A stretch of 64,000 nucleotides of DNA, taken from assembly GCF_024330105.1 (NCBI RefSeq), contig NZ_JANDHW010000006.1, positions 62,001-126,000 on the forward strand. Direction: 5' to 3'. The DNA is from Coprobacter tertius (GTDB lineage: Bacteria > Bacteroidota > Bacteroidia > Bacteroidales > Coprobacteraceae). A program made the position numbers and the translations under genes. The first letter of the stretch is position 1, and the number at the start of each line of letters is the position of its first letter. Under the pieces are notes generated by a model. That model ran no database searches and was not told the origin of the DNA. It saw only the letters and a list, made by a program, of their open reading frames with translations. Positions 54,830-64,000 of the stretch are shown here, piece by piece.

Positions 54830-55297
54830 TTACTTATTAAAATGATAAAGAAATACGACTGTAGCATCAAGTGCCGTTCTTTTATTATCTTTTATTTCCA
54901 AAGCAACCTTTATTTCAGCTTTCGCTATGCCACGTAAATTGGTCAATGATATCAGTTTAGCACGTAAACGAACTTCGTTATCGACCAAAACAGGTTGATT
55001 AAAGCGCAACTTCTCAATACCGTAATTAACCAACAGTTTTACGTTATTTACCTCGATTATCTGATTCCAAAGATAAGGAAGGATAGAAAGATTCAAATAA
55101 CCGTGTGAAATCGTAGTTCCGTACGGGCTTTCCTTCTTCGCCTTCTCAACATCCACATGTATCCACTGATGGTCTAAAGTTGCGTCAGCAAACGTATTTA
55201 TCATATCTTGTGTGATTTTAAGATAATCCGAAGCACCTAATTCTTTACCGACACACTGTTCAAATTCTTCGTAACTGTTTATTACCAATTTGCTCAT
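54830..55297 (-). CDS. MaoC-family (hot-dog fold) dehydratase
   Basis: This is a 155-residue protein with the hydratase signature DHQWIHVDVEKAKKESPYGTTISHGYLNLSILP (catalytic Asp and His). It matches single-domain (R)-enoyl-CoA hydratase-like MaoC proteins. The substrate is unknown. It stands alone. Confidence 0.92.
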   Translation of the reverse strand: MSKLVINSYEEFEQCVGKELGASDYLKITQDMINTFADATLDHQWIHVDVEKAKKESPYGTTISHGYLNLSILPYLWNQIIEVNNVKLLVNYGIEKLRFNQPVLVDNEVRLRAKLISLTNLRGIAKAEIKVALEIKDNKRTALDATVVFLYHFNK

Positions 55298-55343
55298 TTC
55301 TATATATTTTATGCTTTATTCCCTCCAAACAATAATGTAGAGA

Positions 55344-55351
55344 CAAACTTA
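55344..55351 (-). promoter_or_regulatory. -7 box of the MaoC gene
   Basis: The minus strand reads TAAGTTTG (TAnnTTTG), 46 bases before the ATG. The -33 is unclear. Confidence 0.35.
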
Positions 55352-55523
55352 CAATATTTTTTTGATTTTTGAAGGTTTATACCAAATTGTCAAGTTAATT
55401 TTTATTTAAAACTTAACACTCTTCCTTCTTTATAAAAACCGGTCTATTCAGTTTTCATAATAACAAAAAAATACTTTTTCGCGCATAACGAAAACGACTA
55501 TAACGAAATAATTTTATTTACTC

Positions 55524-55799
55524 TCAACAAAATATCAAATATAGAATATATAAAGTAGACAAGTATATCCCTAAATTCTTAAAGAACATTTCCCAATAGC
55601 CGTTGCCCCAAAAAAAGTGTGCCAGTATATAACTGATAGTGCTTACAACCAAAAAAATCAGGACAAAGAAAAATATAAAATATATAAGATCGGGAGCAGC
55701 CATCGATGTTAATAAAATCTTAAACAATACCCACCAGATCAAGAACGGATACAGGGCAACATTTAATAAATAAAAGATTATCTTCCAGAATGTTTCCAT
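55524..55799 (-). CDS. small membrane protein, hypothetical
   Basis: The 91-residue product is nearly all hydrophobic (METFWKIIFYLLNVALYPFLIWWVLF, LIYFIFFFVLIFLVVSTISYILAHFF, LGIYLSTLYILYLIF), predicting three helices. No family is recognised. Confidence 0.6.
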   Translation of the reverse strand: METFWKIIFYLLNVALYPFLIWWVLFKILLTSMAAPDLIYFIFFFVLIFLVVSTISYILAHFFWGNGYWEMFFKNLGIYLSTLYILYLIFC

Positions 55800-55937
55800 A
55801 AACTCACAATATTATAGGATTTATATTTATTAAGTAATAAGTTGTATTATCAAGTAACCTCCACCTGCAATTCATATACGATATTAATAATTTGGCTAAA
55901 TATAAATAAATAATTTAAAATAAAAAATATATATCGA

Positions 55938-55980
55938 AAAAAACGGGTTAAAAGAATATTCCCCTAACCCGTTTTTTTTT
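55938..55980 (-). terminator. terminator of the GH2 gene
   Basis: AAAAAACGGGTTA pairs with TAACCCGTTTTTT, with A/T runs on both sides. It lies 34 bases past the GH2 stop. Confidence 0.85.
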
Positions 55981-56014
55981 CATCGCTAAAATGTTCTGTT
56001 ATTCCAGCCACATT

Positions 56015-57823
56015 TTATTCTAAAGCATTACATATTTCATTGTTAACTTCTTTCAATAAAGCTTCATTCAATTTTATCACTTTACGGTCATATGTCATCA
56101 AACCGTTCACTTCGACTTCGACATCGGTCGTCTGTGTATAAACAGCTGCCGAAAAGCCCCTGTCTATCAATTTTCTTAATTGACGGGCAAATTTAATGTA
56201 TTCTCGGGTGGCATCATTCGAATTATCGAATTGTACATACCCCCAGTTACGATCGGGAACCCATAAATGATCTTTTACAACCATTCCTATACCACCATAT
56301 TCACCCAACACTGTGGCTCGCTGGGCATCGTAAAGATACATATCGGGACCGGGATAATTATGTAAATCGAGAATATCGCCACACGTATAATGATTTCCTC
56401 CGCTGGCCGGATTTACTAATCGTGAAGGATCATATTGTTTTGTCCATTCGGTAATTTCCTGAGTCTTAAACTGCCCCCACGCTTCATTAAAAGGCACCCA
56501 TACCCCTATACAAGGGTTAGAATACAGATAATCCAATATCTCTTTCCACTCTTTTCTATAATTTTTTTCCGATGCGAGGGTACGTACATTTTCTGCACCA
56601 TTGAAATAATTCCGGCTTTGCCATTGAGGAGAACGGTCGCCACTGGGCATATCCTGCCATACGATGATTCCTAATTTATCGCAATGAGTATACCAACGGG
56701 CAGGTTCAACTTTTACGTGCTTGCGAATCATATTATAACCGAAATCTTTTGTCTTTTGTATATCGTATAATAATGCTTCATCGGTAGGAGCGGTATACAG
56801 CCCATCGGGCCACCATCCCTGATCGAGAGGCCCAAACTGGAATATATCTTTATTATTTAACTGTAAACGTACAATTCCATTTGCATCTCTTCGGGTAGAA
56901 TATTTACGCATAGCCGTATATCCCTTAATCTCATCCATCTTTTTACCTTTATTATTCAGTGTTATTTTCAAATCATAAAGGAAAGGGCTATCGGGAGACC
57001 ATAATTTAGCATCCGCCGGCATAGGTACTTCTACCGATCCGCCATTGATCACCGCTTGTTCGGCAACCTTTACATTCCCCTCGTAAACACTTACTTCTAT
57101 TTTATCCCCTACACTCGCCATATTAGTATTTACATCTACCTTCAATAAATGACGATCGATATCGGGCACAATTTTCATACCACTTATGTAACGTTCGGGA
57201 ACAGGTTCAAGCCAAACAGTCTGCCATATACCACTTACAGGAGTATACCAAATACCTTCAGGTCGATTTACCTGTTTACCACGCGGTTGATAACCACGAT
57301 CGGTCGGATCCCATACTTTAACTTTAAGTATATTTTCACCTTTATTAAGAGCCGCTGTAATATCAAAAGTAAAAGGGGTATATCCTCCCGTATGTGAACC
57401 TACTTTTATTCCATTTACCCATACGTCGGTTTTCCAATCTACCGCTCCGAAGTGTAACAAAACATTTTTTTTATTCCAGGAAGATGGTATTTTGAATTCA
57501 CGCTGATACCAGAGTTCTTTTTTATCCCCTAATCTCTTTCCAACGCCCGATAAACTCGATTCTACAGCAAAAGGAACCAGTATCTTCCCTTCGAACACTG
57601 CCGGTGAAGCGGTTCCGGCATCGGTAATCGCATAATCCCAAAGGCCATTAAGATTTTGCCACTCTTCCCGTTCCATCATCGGCCTCGGATATTCGGGCAG
57701 TACATTGTTCACATCGATATTCTCAGCCCAAGCCGTCTTTATTTTATCTCCGGCCGGAGCCCACTGCGCATATAATGGCATCGCCATTGCCAATGCAGGT
57801 AATAGTGACTTAAAAAATCTCAT
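56015..57823 (-). CDS. GH2 family glycoside hydrolase (beta-galactosidase-like), secreted
   Basis: The 602-residue product from ATG 57823 has a signal peptide (MRFFKSLLPALAMAMPLYAQ). The GH2 sugar-binding domain (WYQREFKIPSSWNKKNVLLHFGAVDWKTDVWVNG), Ig-like domain and TIM barrel follow. The acid/base Glu is in WVPFNEAWGQF and a likely nucleophile Glu in VLGEYGGIG. Activity could be beta-galactosidase, glucuronidase or mannosidase; motif reading alone does not decide. Upstream codons to 57859 are not signal-like. Confidence 0.9.
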   Translation of the reverse strand: MRFFKSLLPALAMAMPLYAQWAPAGDKIKTAWAENIDVNNVLPEYPRPMMEREEWQNLNGLWDYAITDAGTASPAVFEGKILVPFAVESSLSGVGKRLGDKKELWYQREFKIPSSWNKKNVLLHFGAVDWKTDVWVNGIKVGSHTGGYTPFTFDITAALNKGENILKVKVWDPTDRGYQPRGKQVNRPEGIWYTPVSGIWQTVWLEPVPERYISGMKIVPDIDRHLLKVDVNTNMASVGDKIEVSVYEGNVKVAEQAVINGGSVEVPMPADAKLWSPDSPFLYDLKITLNNKGKKMDEIKGYTAMRKYSTRRDANGIVRLQLNNKDIFQFGPLDQGWWPDGLYTAPTDEALLYDIQKTKDFGYNMIRKHVKVEPARWYTHCDKLGIIVWQDMPSGDRSPQWQSRNYFNGAENVRTLASEKNYRKEWKEILDYLYSNPCIGVWVPFNEAWGQFKTQEITEWTKQYDPSRLVNPASGGNHYTCGDILDLHNYPGPDMYLYDAQRATVLGEYGGIGMVVKDHLWVPDRNWGYVQFDNSNDATREYIKFARQLRKLIDRGFSAAVYTQTTDVEVEVNGLMTYDRKVIKLNEALLKEVNNEICNALE

Positions 57824-57877
57824 AAAATTATATTTAGAAGTTAATGAATAACATATCACATTTACAAAAAATAATTC

Positions 57878-57885
57878 TAAATTTG
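57878..57885 (+). promoter_or_regulatory. possible -7 box upstream of nhaD
   Basis: TAAATTTG fits TAnnTTTG but lies 184 bases before the nhaD ATG, implying a long leader if used. Confidence 0.3.
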
Positions 57886-58069
57886 CAAGCGCTTTTATTA
57901 ATAGCGTATGGAAATAAGCATTATGTGTATGATCAAAAAATGTTCATCGCACCAAAGATAATGACAATTTCTAAATATTTATTTAAAAACGACGCAGAAA
58001 CAGAATCTCCTGTTTCGTGTTATTCTGTGAAAAACATATTTATTCATTTTTTTAAATATCTGATTTATT

Positions 58070-59503
58070 ATGTTAGTACTTATAGTTGCCGTTTTTATCA
58101 TCGGATATCTTCTTATTGCACTGGAACATCCGATACGTATCGACAAAGCAGCCATTGCTTTGCTGCTGGGAATGTCTTTATGGGTTATATATACTTTAGG
58201 AGCCGGGGAAATTGTTCCTGCTGTCGACGGACAAGCTCTTAAAGATTATATAGCCGCCTCTCCGTCTCTACAAAATTTGCCTTTAGTGCAACAATGTATA
58301 AACTACATCGTTAATGTGCAAATTATCGAACACATGGGTGATATTTCGGAAATATTATTTTTCCTCATCGGTGCAATGACAATTGTAGAACTTATAGATG
58401 TCCACGGAGGTTTTACCATAATCACCAACAACATTACCACTCGAAAAAAACGGCAATTATTATGGCTTTTGGCATTCCTTACTTTCTTTATGTCATCTAT
58501 ACTCGACAATCTCACCACTTCGATTGTAATGATTATGCTATTGCGAAAAATAATCACCGTACAACGTGAAAGATGGTTATACGCATGCATGGTAATAATT
58601 GCGGCAAATAGTGGTGGCGCATGGTCTCCTATCGGGGATATTACCACAATCATGCTATGGGTAAAAGGAAATGTTACCACAATGAAACTGATCGAGTTCG
58701 TACTCATTCCCAGTCTGGTATCGATGATTATTCCGGTATTCTTTATTTCCAAGCGTTTACGAGGCGAATTACAGTCAATCGGTACAGCAGAAATCGATAC
58801 AACTTGTAACCGTATTTCTAAAGGGAAAAAAACAACAATATTAATATTAGGTATACTCGGTCTTATTTTTGTTCCTATTTTCAAAGCCGCGACACATTTG
58901 CCCCCCTTTATGGGAATACTACTTTCATTAGGCATTATATGGGTATTTACTGAATGTATGTATAACAAACTCAATATCGACCCTATCGACGAAAATCGGG
59001 TACCCCGAATATTAAAACGCATAGATATACCTACCATTTTATTTTTCTTAGGTATACTTATGGCTGTGGCCGTATTACAGGCTACAGGTATACTTACTTC
59101 TACGGCACAATGGCTGGACACGAACGTTCACAATATATATATTATTAGTATTCTGCTGGGAGTTTTATCTTCGATTGTCGATAATGTACCTTTAGTCGCT
59201 GCAGCTATCGGAATGTACCCGATCATAGACCCGATTACCTTGGCTTCGGCAGATCCCTCTCAAGCCGCTTACCTCTCCTATTTCATTCAAGACGGTCACT
59301 TCTGGCAATTTCTTTCCTATTGCGTAGGAGTAGGAGGCAGTATGCTTATTATCGGGTCGGCAGCAGGTGTAGTAGTTATGGGACTCGAAAAAATAAATTT
59401 TATATGGTATCTCAAGAATATCACGTTACTCGCATTGCTGGGATATTTAGGAGGAGCAATCGTTTTCATCGGCCAAGTATTGCTCTCCGCAGGAGCGATT
59501 TAA
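58070..59503 (+). CDS. nhaD: NhaD-type Na+/H+ antiporter
   Basis: This 477-residue inner-membrane protein of the ion transporter superfamily has about 12 helices. Landmarks are HMGDISEILFFLIGAMTIVELIDVHGGF, SSILDNLTTSIVM and WSPIGDITTIMLW, repeated in a second half with SSIVDNVPLVAAAIGM. These fit NhaD. It exports Na+ in exchange for protons. Next to the rnf operon, it fits a sodium-cycling scheme. Confidence 0.9.
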   Translation: MLVLIVAVFIIGYLLIALEHPIRIDKAAIALLLGMSLWVIYTLGAGEIVPAVDGQALKDYIAASPSLQNLPLVQQCINYIVNVQIIEHMGDISEILFFLIGAMTIVELIDVHGGFTIITNNITTRKKRQLLWLLAFLTFFMSSILDNLTTSIVMIMLLRKIITVQRERWLYACMVIIAANSGGAWSPIGDITTIMLWVKGNVTTMKLIEFVLIPSLVSMIIPVFFISKRLRGELQSIGTAEIDTTCNRISKGKKTTILILGILGLIFVPIFKAATHLPPFMGILLSLGIIWVFTECMYNKLNIDPIDENRVPRILKRIDIPTILFFLGILMAVAVLQATGILTSTAQWLDTNVHNIYIISILLGVLSSIVDNVPLVAAAIGMYPIIDPITLASADPSQAAYLSYFIQDGHFWQFLSYCVGVGGSMLIIGSAAGVVVMGLEKINFIWYLKNITLLALLGYLGGAIVFIGQVLLSAGAI

Positions 59504-59520
59504 TATCGATAAAAATAGAG

Positions 59521-59557
59521 AAAAAGGAAACCATTCAGCTGAATGGTTTCCTTTTTT
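59521..59557 (+). terminator. terminator of nhaD
   Basis: AAAAAGGAAACCATTCAG pairs fully with CTGAATGGTTTCCTTTTT; an 18-bp stem with no real loop, so the tip must open. It ends in TTTTTT. Confidence 0.85.
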
Positions 59558-59659
59558 ATATGATAATTATCTTATCGCTTAAGTATTATATAATTAAAAA
59601 GTTTACCATATAAATACGTAAAATTCGGTACGAAATCTCAAAATAAAAGATATTTATAC

Positions 59660-59667
59660 TATATTTG
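59660..59667 (+). promoter_or_regulatory. -7 box of the rseC-rnf operon
   Basis: TATATTTG matches TAnnTTTG, 18 bases before the rseC ATG, so the leader would be short. No clear -33. Confidence 0.45.
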
Positions 59668-59685
59668 CAATGTCGAGATAGCAAA

Positions 59686-60102
59686 ATGAGTAAATTAATC
59701 AAACACAAAGGTATTATCAAAGACATCAGAAACGGAATTGCGAAAGTAGAGATTACTCAACTTTCGGCCTGCTCGGGATGCCATGCTCGTTCTTACTGCT
59801 CGGCAAGCGACAAAAAAGAAAAAATAATCGAAGTATCCTGTAACGGAAACTCTTTTAAAACAGGTGAAACCGTAATCCTTATATCAAATTCCGATATCGA
59901 ACGCGAGGCACTGCTTATCGCTTTTGTATATCCTTTTTTCTGCTTGGTCGCCGTTCTGATCATTGTATATTTTTTATCACGAAATGAGACAATAGCCGGG
60001 ATTACATCCCTCGCCATTTTAGTACCTTATTATATTATTATCGGATTATATAAAAAGAAACTGAAAAAGAAATTCGTATTCTCATTACACAAAACCGATT
60101 AA
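59686..60102 (+). CDS. rseC: RseC/SoxR-reducing-system family protein
   Basis: The 138-residue protein has an N-terminal domain with cysteines (SACSGCHARSYCSASDKKE) and two central helices (IAFVYPFFCLVAVLIIVYFL, ITSLAILVPYYIIIGLY). This is the RseC/MucC family found beside rnf genes. It may aid Rnf assembly or redox signalling. I chose the ATG at 59686, giving MSKLIKHKG, over the frame start at 59665. It lies 13 bases upstream of rnfB. Confidence 0.88.
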   Translation: MSKLIKHKGIIKDIRNGIAKVEITQLSACSGCHARSYCSASDKKEKIIEVSCNGNSFKTGETVILISNSDIEREALLIAFVYPFFCLVAVLIIVYFLSRNETIAGITSLAILVPYYIIIGLYKKKLKKKFVFSLHKTD

Positions 60103-60115
60103 ATCATATCTTTTA

Positions 60116-60958
60116 ATGAATATTATACTCGTATCCATATTATCATTAGGAAGTATCGGAGCGATAAGCGCCGTAATTCTTTATTTCGTATCCCGTAAAT
60201 TTCGCGTTTATGAAGATCCCCGCATCGATCTTGTTACCGAAATATTACCCGGTGCCAATTGCGGAGGATGCGGTTACCCCGGTTGTCAGGGCTTTGCCGA
60301 AGCTTGTGTAAAAACGGATACCCTCGACGGAATGTTATGCCCCGTGGGGGGTACTTCTGTTATGGCAAATATTGCTGCAATTGTAGGGAAAGAAGTAAAA
60401 TCCGCCGTACCGATGACTGCTGTAATACGCTGTAACGGTAGCTGTAATAATCGTAAACAAATGAATATTTACGACGGAGAACGTAACTGTGCGATAGAAG
60501 CGTTGTTATATAGCGGAGAAACAGGTTGTTCATACGGTTGCCTGGGGAACGGCGACTGTGAAAAAGCATGTACTTTCGATGCTTTACACATAAATAAAGA
60601 AACGGGGCTTCCAGAAATAAATGATAATAAATGTACTGCATGTGGAGCCTGTGTAAAGGCATGTCCCAAAAACATTATCGAATTAAGGAAAAAAGGGACA
60701 AAATCACGACGTATTTATGTCTCCTGCGTTAATAAAGACAAAGGATCTATAGCGAGAAAAGCCTGTACTGCCGCTTGTATCGGCTGCGGTAAATGCGAAA
60801 AAGAGTGTCCTTTCGGTGCTATTACCGTAATAAACAACATTGCGTATATCGACGACAATAAATGTCGACTTTGTCGGAAATGTGTCGATGTTTGTCCTAC
60901 AGGTGCCATCCATGCAATCAATTTCCCACCCCAAAAAATGGAAACGATTACCGCATAG
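60116..60958 (+). CDS. rnfB: Rnf electron transport complex subunit B
   Basis: RnfB is the ferredoxin-type entry subunit. The 280-residue protein has one N-terminal helix, then the Fe-S cluster motif NCGGCGYPGCQGFAEAC (about 48-64). Two 4Fe-4S ferredoxin domains follow (CTACGACVKACP; CRLCRKCVDVCP), plus an extra Cys set (CIGCGKCEKECP). The complex couples ferredoxin oxidation and NAD+ reduction to ion pumping. Confidence 0.95.
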   Translation: MNIILVSILSLGSIGAISAVILYFVSRKFRVYEDPRIDLVTEILPGANCGGCGYPGCQGFAEACVKTDTLDGMLCPVGGTSVMANIAAIVGKEVKSAVPMTAVIRCNGSCNNRKQMNIYDGERNCAIEALLYSGETGCSYGCLGNGDCEKACTFDALHINKETGLPEINDNKCTACGACVKACPKNIIELRKKGTKSRRIYVSCVNKDKGSIARKACTAACIGCGKCEKECPFGAITVINNIAYIDDNKCRLCRKCVDVCPTGAIHAINFPPQKMETITA

Positions 60959-60990
60959 ATTAAAATGTTACAGTTACAAAACCCAACAAC

Positions 60991-62328
60991 ATGTTAAAGA
61001 CTTTTCGTAAAGGAGGTATTCATCCTCCCGAAAATAAATTGTCGGCCGGGAATAAAATAGAAAATGCCGATTTACCGAACCAAGCCGTTGTTTTGCTTTC
61101 TCAACACATCGGAGCTCCGGCTCTACCTGTCGTTAAAAAAGGTGATCAGGTAAAAACAGGTACGCTCATCGGTCAAGCTTCCGGATTTGTTTCTGCCAAC
61201 ATACATTCGCCCGTATCGGGAACCGTTATTAAAATAGATACCGTAACCGACGTATCGGGATATAAAAAAGAAGCTGTTTTTATCGATGTACAGGGTGACG
61301 AATGGGAACAAGCGATCGACCGATCAGAAACAATATCCGACACATGCAACCTATCGGGAAAAGAAATCATCGAAAAAATAAAAAGCTGCGGTATCGTCGG
61401 ATTAGGAGGTGCGACTTTTCCGACACATGTAAAATTATCGCCTCCCCCAGGAATGAAAGCTACAATTCTCCTGATTAATGCCGTAGAATGTGAGCCTTAT
61501 CTTACCGCTGACCATCGGCTGTTGCTTGAAAAGGGAAAGGAAATTCTAATCGGAACTAAATTACTGATGAAAGCCACAAATGTAGATCGAGCCGTAATCG
61601 GAATAGAAAACAACAAAGCCGATGCTATCGACCATTTAAAAAAACTGGCAGCAGATTATCCATCAATAGAAATTTGCCCTTTAAAAGTCAAATATCCTCA
61701 AGGTAGCGAAAAACAGTTAATCGACGCAATTATAAAAAAGCAAATTCTTTCGGGAGGATTGCCTGTTTCTGTAGGTGCTATCGTGCAAAATGCAGGGACC
61801 GTTTTTGCAGTTTACGAAGCTGTACAAAAAAACAAACCGCTAATAGAAAGAATCGTAACTGTCACAGGAGACTCTGTAACTCAACCCTCCAACTTCAGGG
61901 TAAGAATAGGAACACCTGTAAACGAAATAATAAAGGCTTCCGGCGGAATACCTGAAAATACCGCTAAAATAATTTTCGGGGGACCCATGATGGGGAAGGC
62001 TTTTTCCGATACCGGTATCCCTGTAACTAAAGGTTGCTCGGGTATAGTCATGATAGACCGACAAAAAGCTTTTAGAAAATCTCCCAAACCTTGTATCCGG
62101 TGCGGAAAATGTATCGGCGTATGTCCGATGGGACTCGAACCCGTTTCTCTGATGAATGTATCTGAATTTTCCTTATGGGAAAAAGCCGAAGAACTCCATA
62201 TTATGGATTGTATCGAATGTGGTTCTTGCAGTTACACCTGTCCATCATACCGACCACTTCTCGACCTGATACGTCTCGGAAAAAATCGTACGGGAAACAT
62301 TATTCGCAACAGGGTGGTAAAAAAATAA
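60991..62328 (+). CDS. rnfC: Rnf complex subunit C
   Basis: The 445-residue protein binds NADH and FMN. It has HSPVSGTV near 80, GLGGATFPTHVKLSPP, NAVECEPYLTADHRL, and two 4Fe-4S sites (CIRCGKCIGVCPMGLEP; CIECGSCSYTCPSYRPL). It lies 32 bases after rnfB. It transfers electrons between RnfB and NAD(H). Confidence 0.95.
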   Translation: MLKTFRKGGIHPPENKLSAGNKIENADLPNQAVVLLSQHIGAPALPVVKKGDQVKTGTLIGQASGFVSANIHSPVSGTVIKIDTVTDVSGYKKEAVFIDVQGDEWEQAIDRSETISDTCNLSGKEIIEKIKSCGIVGLGGATFPTHVKLSPPPGMKATILLINAVECEPYLTADHRLLLEKGKEILIGTKLLMKATNVDRAVIGIENNKADAIDHLKKLAADYPSIEICPLKVKYPQGSEKQLIDAIIKKQILSGGLPVSVGAIVQNAGTVFAVYEAVQKNKPLIERIVTVTGDSVTQPSNFRVRIGTPVNEIIKASGGIPENTAKIIFGGPMMGKAFSDTGIPVTKGCSGIVMIDRQKAFRKSPKPCIRCGKCIGVCPMGLEPVSLMNVSEFSLWEKAEELHIMDCIECGSCSYTCPSYRPLLDLIRLGKNRTGNIIRNRVVKK

Positions 62329-62348
62329 CCGCAAAAACATATTGTCGT

Positions 62349-63293
62349 ATGAATCAAAAATATATCATTTCAGCATCTCCTCACATACATAGTGAAAATT
62401 CTGTAGCAAAATGTATGTATGGTGTGCTTATCGCACTTATACCGGCATTTATCGTTTCAGTTTTTTACTTCGGTCTTGGTGCGCTGGTAGTCACCGCTAC
62501 CTCGGTTCTTGCATGCGTAATTTTCGAATACCTCATAAGCCGTTTTCTATTAGAAAGAAAACCGGATATAGCCGACGGATCGGCTATACTCACGGGGGTA
62601 CTTCTCGCTTTTAACCTGCCATCGAATCTGCCGATATGGATTATCATTATCGGGGCTCTCGCAGCTATCGGTATCGGGAAAATGTCTTTTGGTGGTTTAG
62701 GTTGCAATATATTCAATCCGGCTCTCGTAGGACGAGTATTTCTGCTAATATCTTTCCCGGCACAAATGGCGAGCTGGCCACTACCGGGGACTACCGGCTA
62801 CCTGGATGCCAAAACAGGAGCTACCGTTCTATCGATTCTGAAATCGGGGGCAACTTTTACACCCGAATATTCCGATATGCTTTTGGGAAATATGGGAGGC
62901 AGCCTTGGAGAGGTAGGGTCTATAGCGCTATTACTGGGTTTCGTTTACCTACTCTGGAAAAAAATAATTACCTGGCATATTCCGGTTTCGATATTGGTTA
63001 CTGTTGCCGTTTTCTCAGCTTTAATCGGTATGAATCCGGTCGTACAATTACTATCGGGAGGGCTTTTACTGGGGGCTATTTTTATGGCTACCGATTATGT
63101 TACTTCACCTCTTTCTCAAAAGGGAATGATCATCTATGGTATTCTCATCGGATTACTTACCGTAATCATCAGACGGTGGGGGATATACCCTGAAGGCGTT
63201 TCATTCGCAATTCTCATTATGAACGCTTTTACTCCATTAATCAATATGTATATCAAACCTAAACGTTTCGGGAAGGTGGTGCACCATGGCTAA
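62349..63293 (+). CDS. rnfD: Rnf complex subunit D
   Basis: The 314-residue membrane subunit begins MNQKYIISASPHIHSENS. It has about 10 helices and the flavinylation region DAKTGATVLS, where the Thr carries covalent FMN. I set the start at ATG 62349 (20 bases after rnfC); the open frame extends upstream inside rnfC but that part is not RnfD-like. It overlaps rnfG by 8 bases. Confidence 0.93.
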   Translation: MNQKYIISASPHIHSENSVAKCMYGVLIALIPAFIVSVFYFGLGALVVTATSVLACVIFEYLISRFLLERKPDIADGSAILTGVLLAFNLPSNLPIWIIIIGALAAIGIGKMSFGGLGCNIFNPALVGRVFLLISFPAQMASWPLPGTTGYLDAKTGATVLSILKSGATFTPEYSDMLLGNMGGSLGEVGSIALLLGFVYLLWKKIITWHIPVSILVTVAVFSALIGMNPVVQLLSGGLLLGAIFMATDYVTSPLSQKGMIIYGILIGLLTVIIRRWGIYPEGVSFAILIMNAFTPLINMYIKPKRFGKVVHHG

Positions 63294-63933
63294 AACAGAA
63301 TCATCATTTTTAAACATGTTGATCGTACTTACATCGATCACAGTAATAATAGGAGCTTTATTAGGATATGTTAACCAAATAACCGAAGGTCCGATTAAAT
63401 TAGCTGAAAAAGCGAAACAGGAAAAAGCAATTAAAAAAGTAGCGCCGCATTACAATAACGATCCGATTGCAGAAAAATACGAACGAGTATTAAATGCCGG
63501 TACCAAAGATTCGCTGACAATCACGATTTTCCCGGCAAAAGAAAATGGGAAACCGATAGGCGCAGCCGTAGAAACACAAACTAATAATGGATTTTCAGGA
63601 AATATAAAAGTTATGGTTGGTTTCGACAACGATGGAAAAATTATAAATTACATGGTCCTTAACCATTCTGAAACACCTGGTTTAGGTTCTAAAATGGAAA
63701 AATGGTTTAAAGACGAAAATGGAAATAGAAGCATCATAGGAAAAAATGCAAAAGGATTGAAGGTGAAAAAAGATGGAGGAAACATAGATGCTATCACAGC
63801 AGCTACCATCAGTTCGAGAGCATTTTTGGATGCCATCGAAAACGGGTATAATGCTTTCATGAACAAAACCGATGCCCAAAGCGGGGCTTCACCAAAATGG
63901 AACGAAAATAAGGAAGGAGGGAAAAATGAATAA
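63286..63933 (+). CDS. rnfG: Rnf complex subunit G
   Basis: The 215-residue subunit has one N-terminal helix (MLIVLTSITVIIGALLGYVNQI) and a periplasmic FMN-binding domain. The flavinylation motif DAITAATISS (about 168-177) carries the covalent FMN. It starts inside the end of rnfD and its stop overlaps the start of rnfE (ATGAATAA), so translation is coupled. Confidence 0.93.
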   Translation: MAKTESSFLNMLIVLTSITVIIGALLGYVNQITEGPIKLAEKAKQEKAIKKVAPHYNNDPIAEKYERVLNAGTKDSLTITIFPAKENGKPIGAAVETQTNNGFSGNIKVMVGFDNDGKIINYMVLNHSETPGLGSKMEKWFKDENGNRSIIGKNAKGLKVKKDGGNIDAITAATISSRAFLDAIENGYNAFMNKTDAQSGASPKWNENKEGGKNE

Positions 63934-64000
63934 AATAAAAATCGTTCTGAACGGTATTATTACCGAAAACCCAACATTCGTTCTTTTATTGGGAATGTGT
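63926..64000 (+). CDS. rnfE: Rnf complex subunit E (partial, cut by window edge)
   Basis: Only the first 25 residues are present (MNKIKIVLNGIITENPTFVLLLGMC), preceded by AAGGAGGG. The start and the NPTFVLLLGMC phrase match RnfE/NqrD membrane subunits. Confidence 0.85.
   Translation, partial: MNKIKIVLNGIITENPTFVLLLGMC

Noticed and set aside
58303-59121. Minus-strand open frame of 272 residues
   Set aside because: It is fully antisense to nhaD, whose helices and ion-binding motifs are unmistakable.
1-64000. CRISPR array, rRNA operon or complete insertion sequence
   Set aside because: No regularly spaced repeat set, no rRNA sequence and no transposase gene with terminal inverted repeats were seen.

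Overview
The window reads as a low-GC (high 30s percent by eye) Bacteroidales chromosome. Supporting signs are Bacteroidetes-type promoters (-33 TTTG/TTG, about 19 bp, -7 TAnnTTTG), DUF4290, DUF4924 and DUF5063 housekeeping proteins, a rseC-rnfBCDGE operon, a TTG-started RlmD, a MurA with Asp in the catalytic Cys position, and many secreted glycan-degrading enzymes. A Barnesiellaceae or Coprobacter-like gut species is possible, but the sequence alone does not settle the genus.

1-30.2 kb is core genome. It runs from a truncated CPA2 antiporter through prfC, rfbD, DUF4924, a Mur-ligase-like protein with no P-loop, cbpM/cbpA, mobA, a TauE-MFS-poxB cluster, and tsaB-DUF4290-murA-rimM. A plus-strand run follows (yicC-gmk-nadD-DUF5063-exonuclease-small membrane protein-outer membrane protein). 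Then come an MFS transporter, rlmD, ppdK, a phosphohexomutase, and an M23 peptidase with a C69 dipeptidase. Most units end in clear hairpin terminators.

30.5-39.6 kb is an accessory island starting at tRNA-Asp(GTC). The 3' end of the tRNA is repeated exactly (19 bp) near 35.52 kb, and each copy is followed by its own terminator. The roughly 5 kb between them carries a frameshifted GNAT gene, a small membrane protein, a HTH_17 protein, an RteC-like protein, an SRPBCC-like protein, a PAS-LuxR regulator and a hypothetical gene, but no integrase. Beyond it lie decayed fragments: an RHS core, a secreted-protein remnant, and a HTH_17 gene with stops and a frameshift. Next is an intact, very AT-rich two-gene cassette: a two-TM protein ending in a nucleotidyltransferase-like motif, plus a 124-residue partner. 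This pair is the best candidate for an undescribed, possibly defensive, system. An acyltransferase-3 gene follows.

39.9-57.8 kb carries glycan-related genes: DUF421; a LacI-controlled DUF4185 and GH172-like (DUF2961) pair; an L,D-transpeptidase lipoprotein; an AraC regulator; a hexapeptide acetyltransferase; a GH29 / GH36-like / S1 sulfatase / GH76 operon with no SusC/SusD; a MaoC protein; and a GH2 enzyme.

58-64 kb is energy and ion metabolism: nhaD, then rseC-rnfB-C-D-G-E (rnfE cut by the window edge). NhaD and Rnf together suggest sodium-linked bioenergetics.
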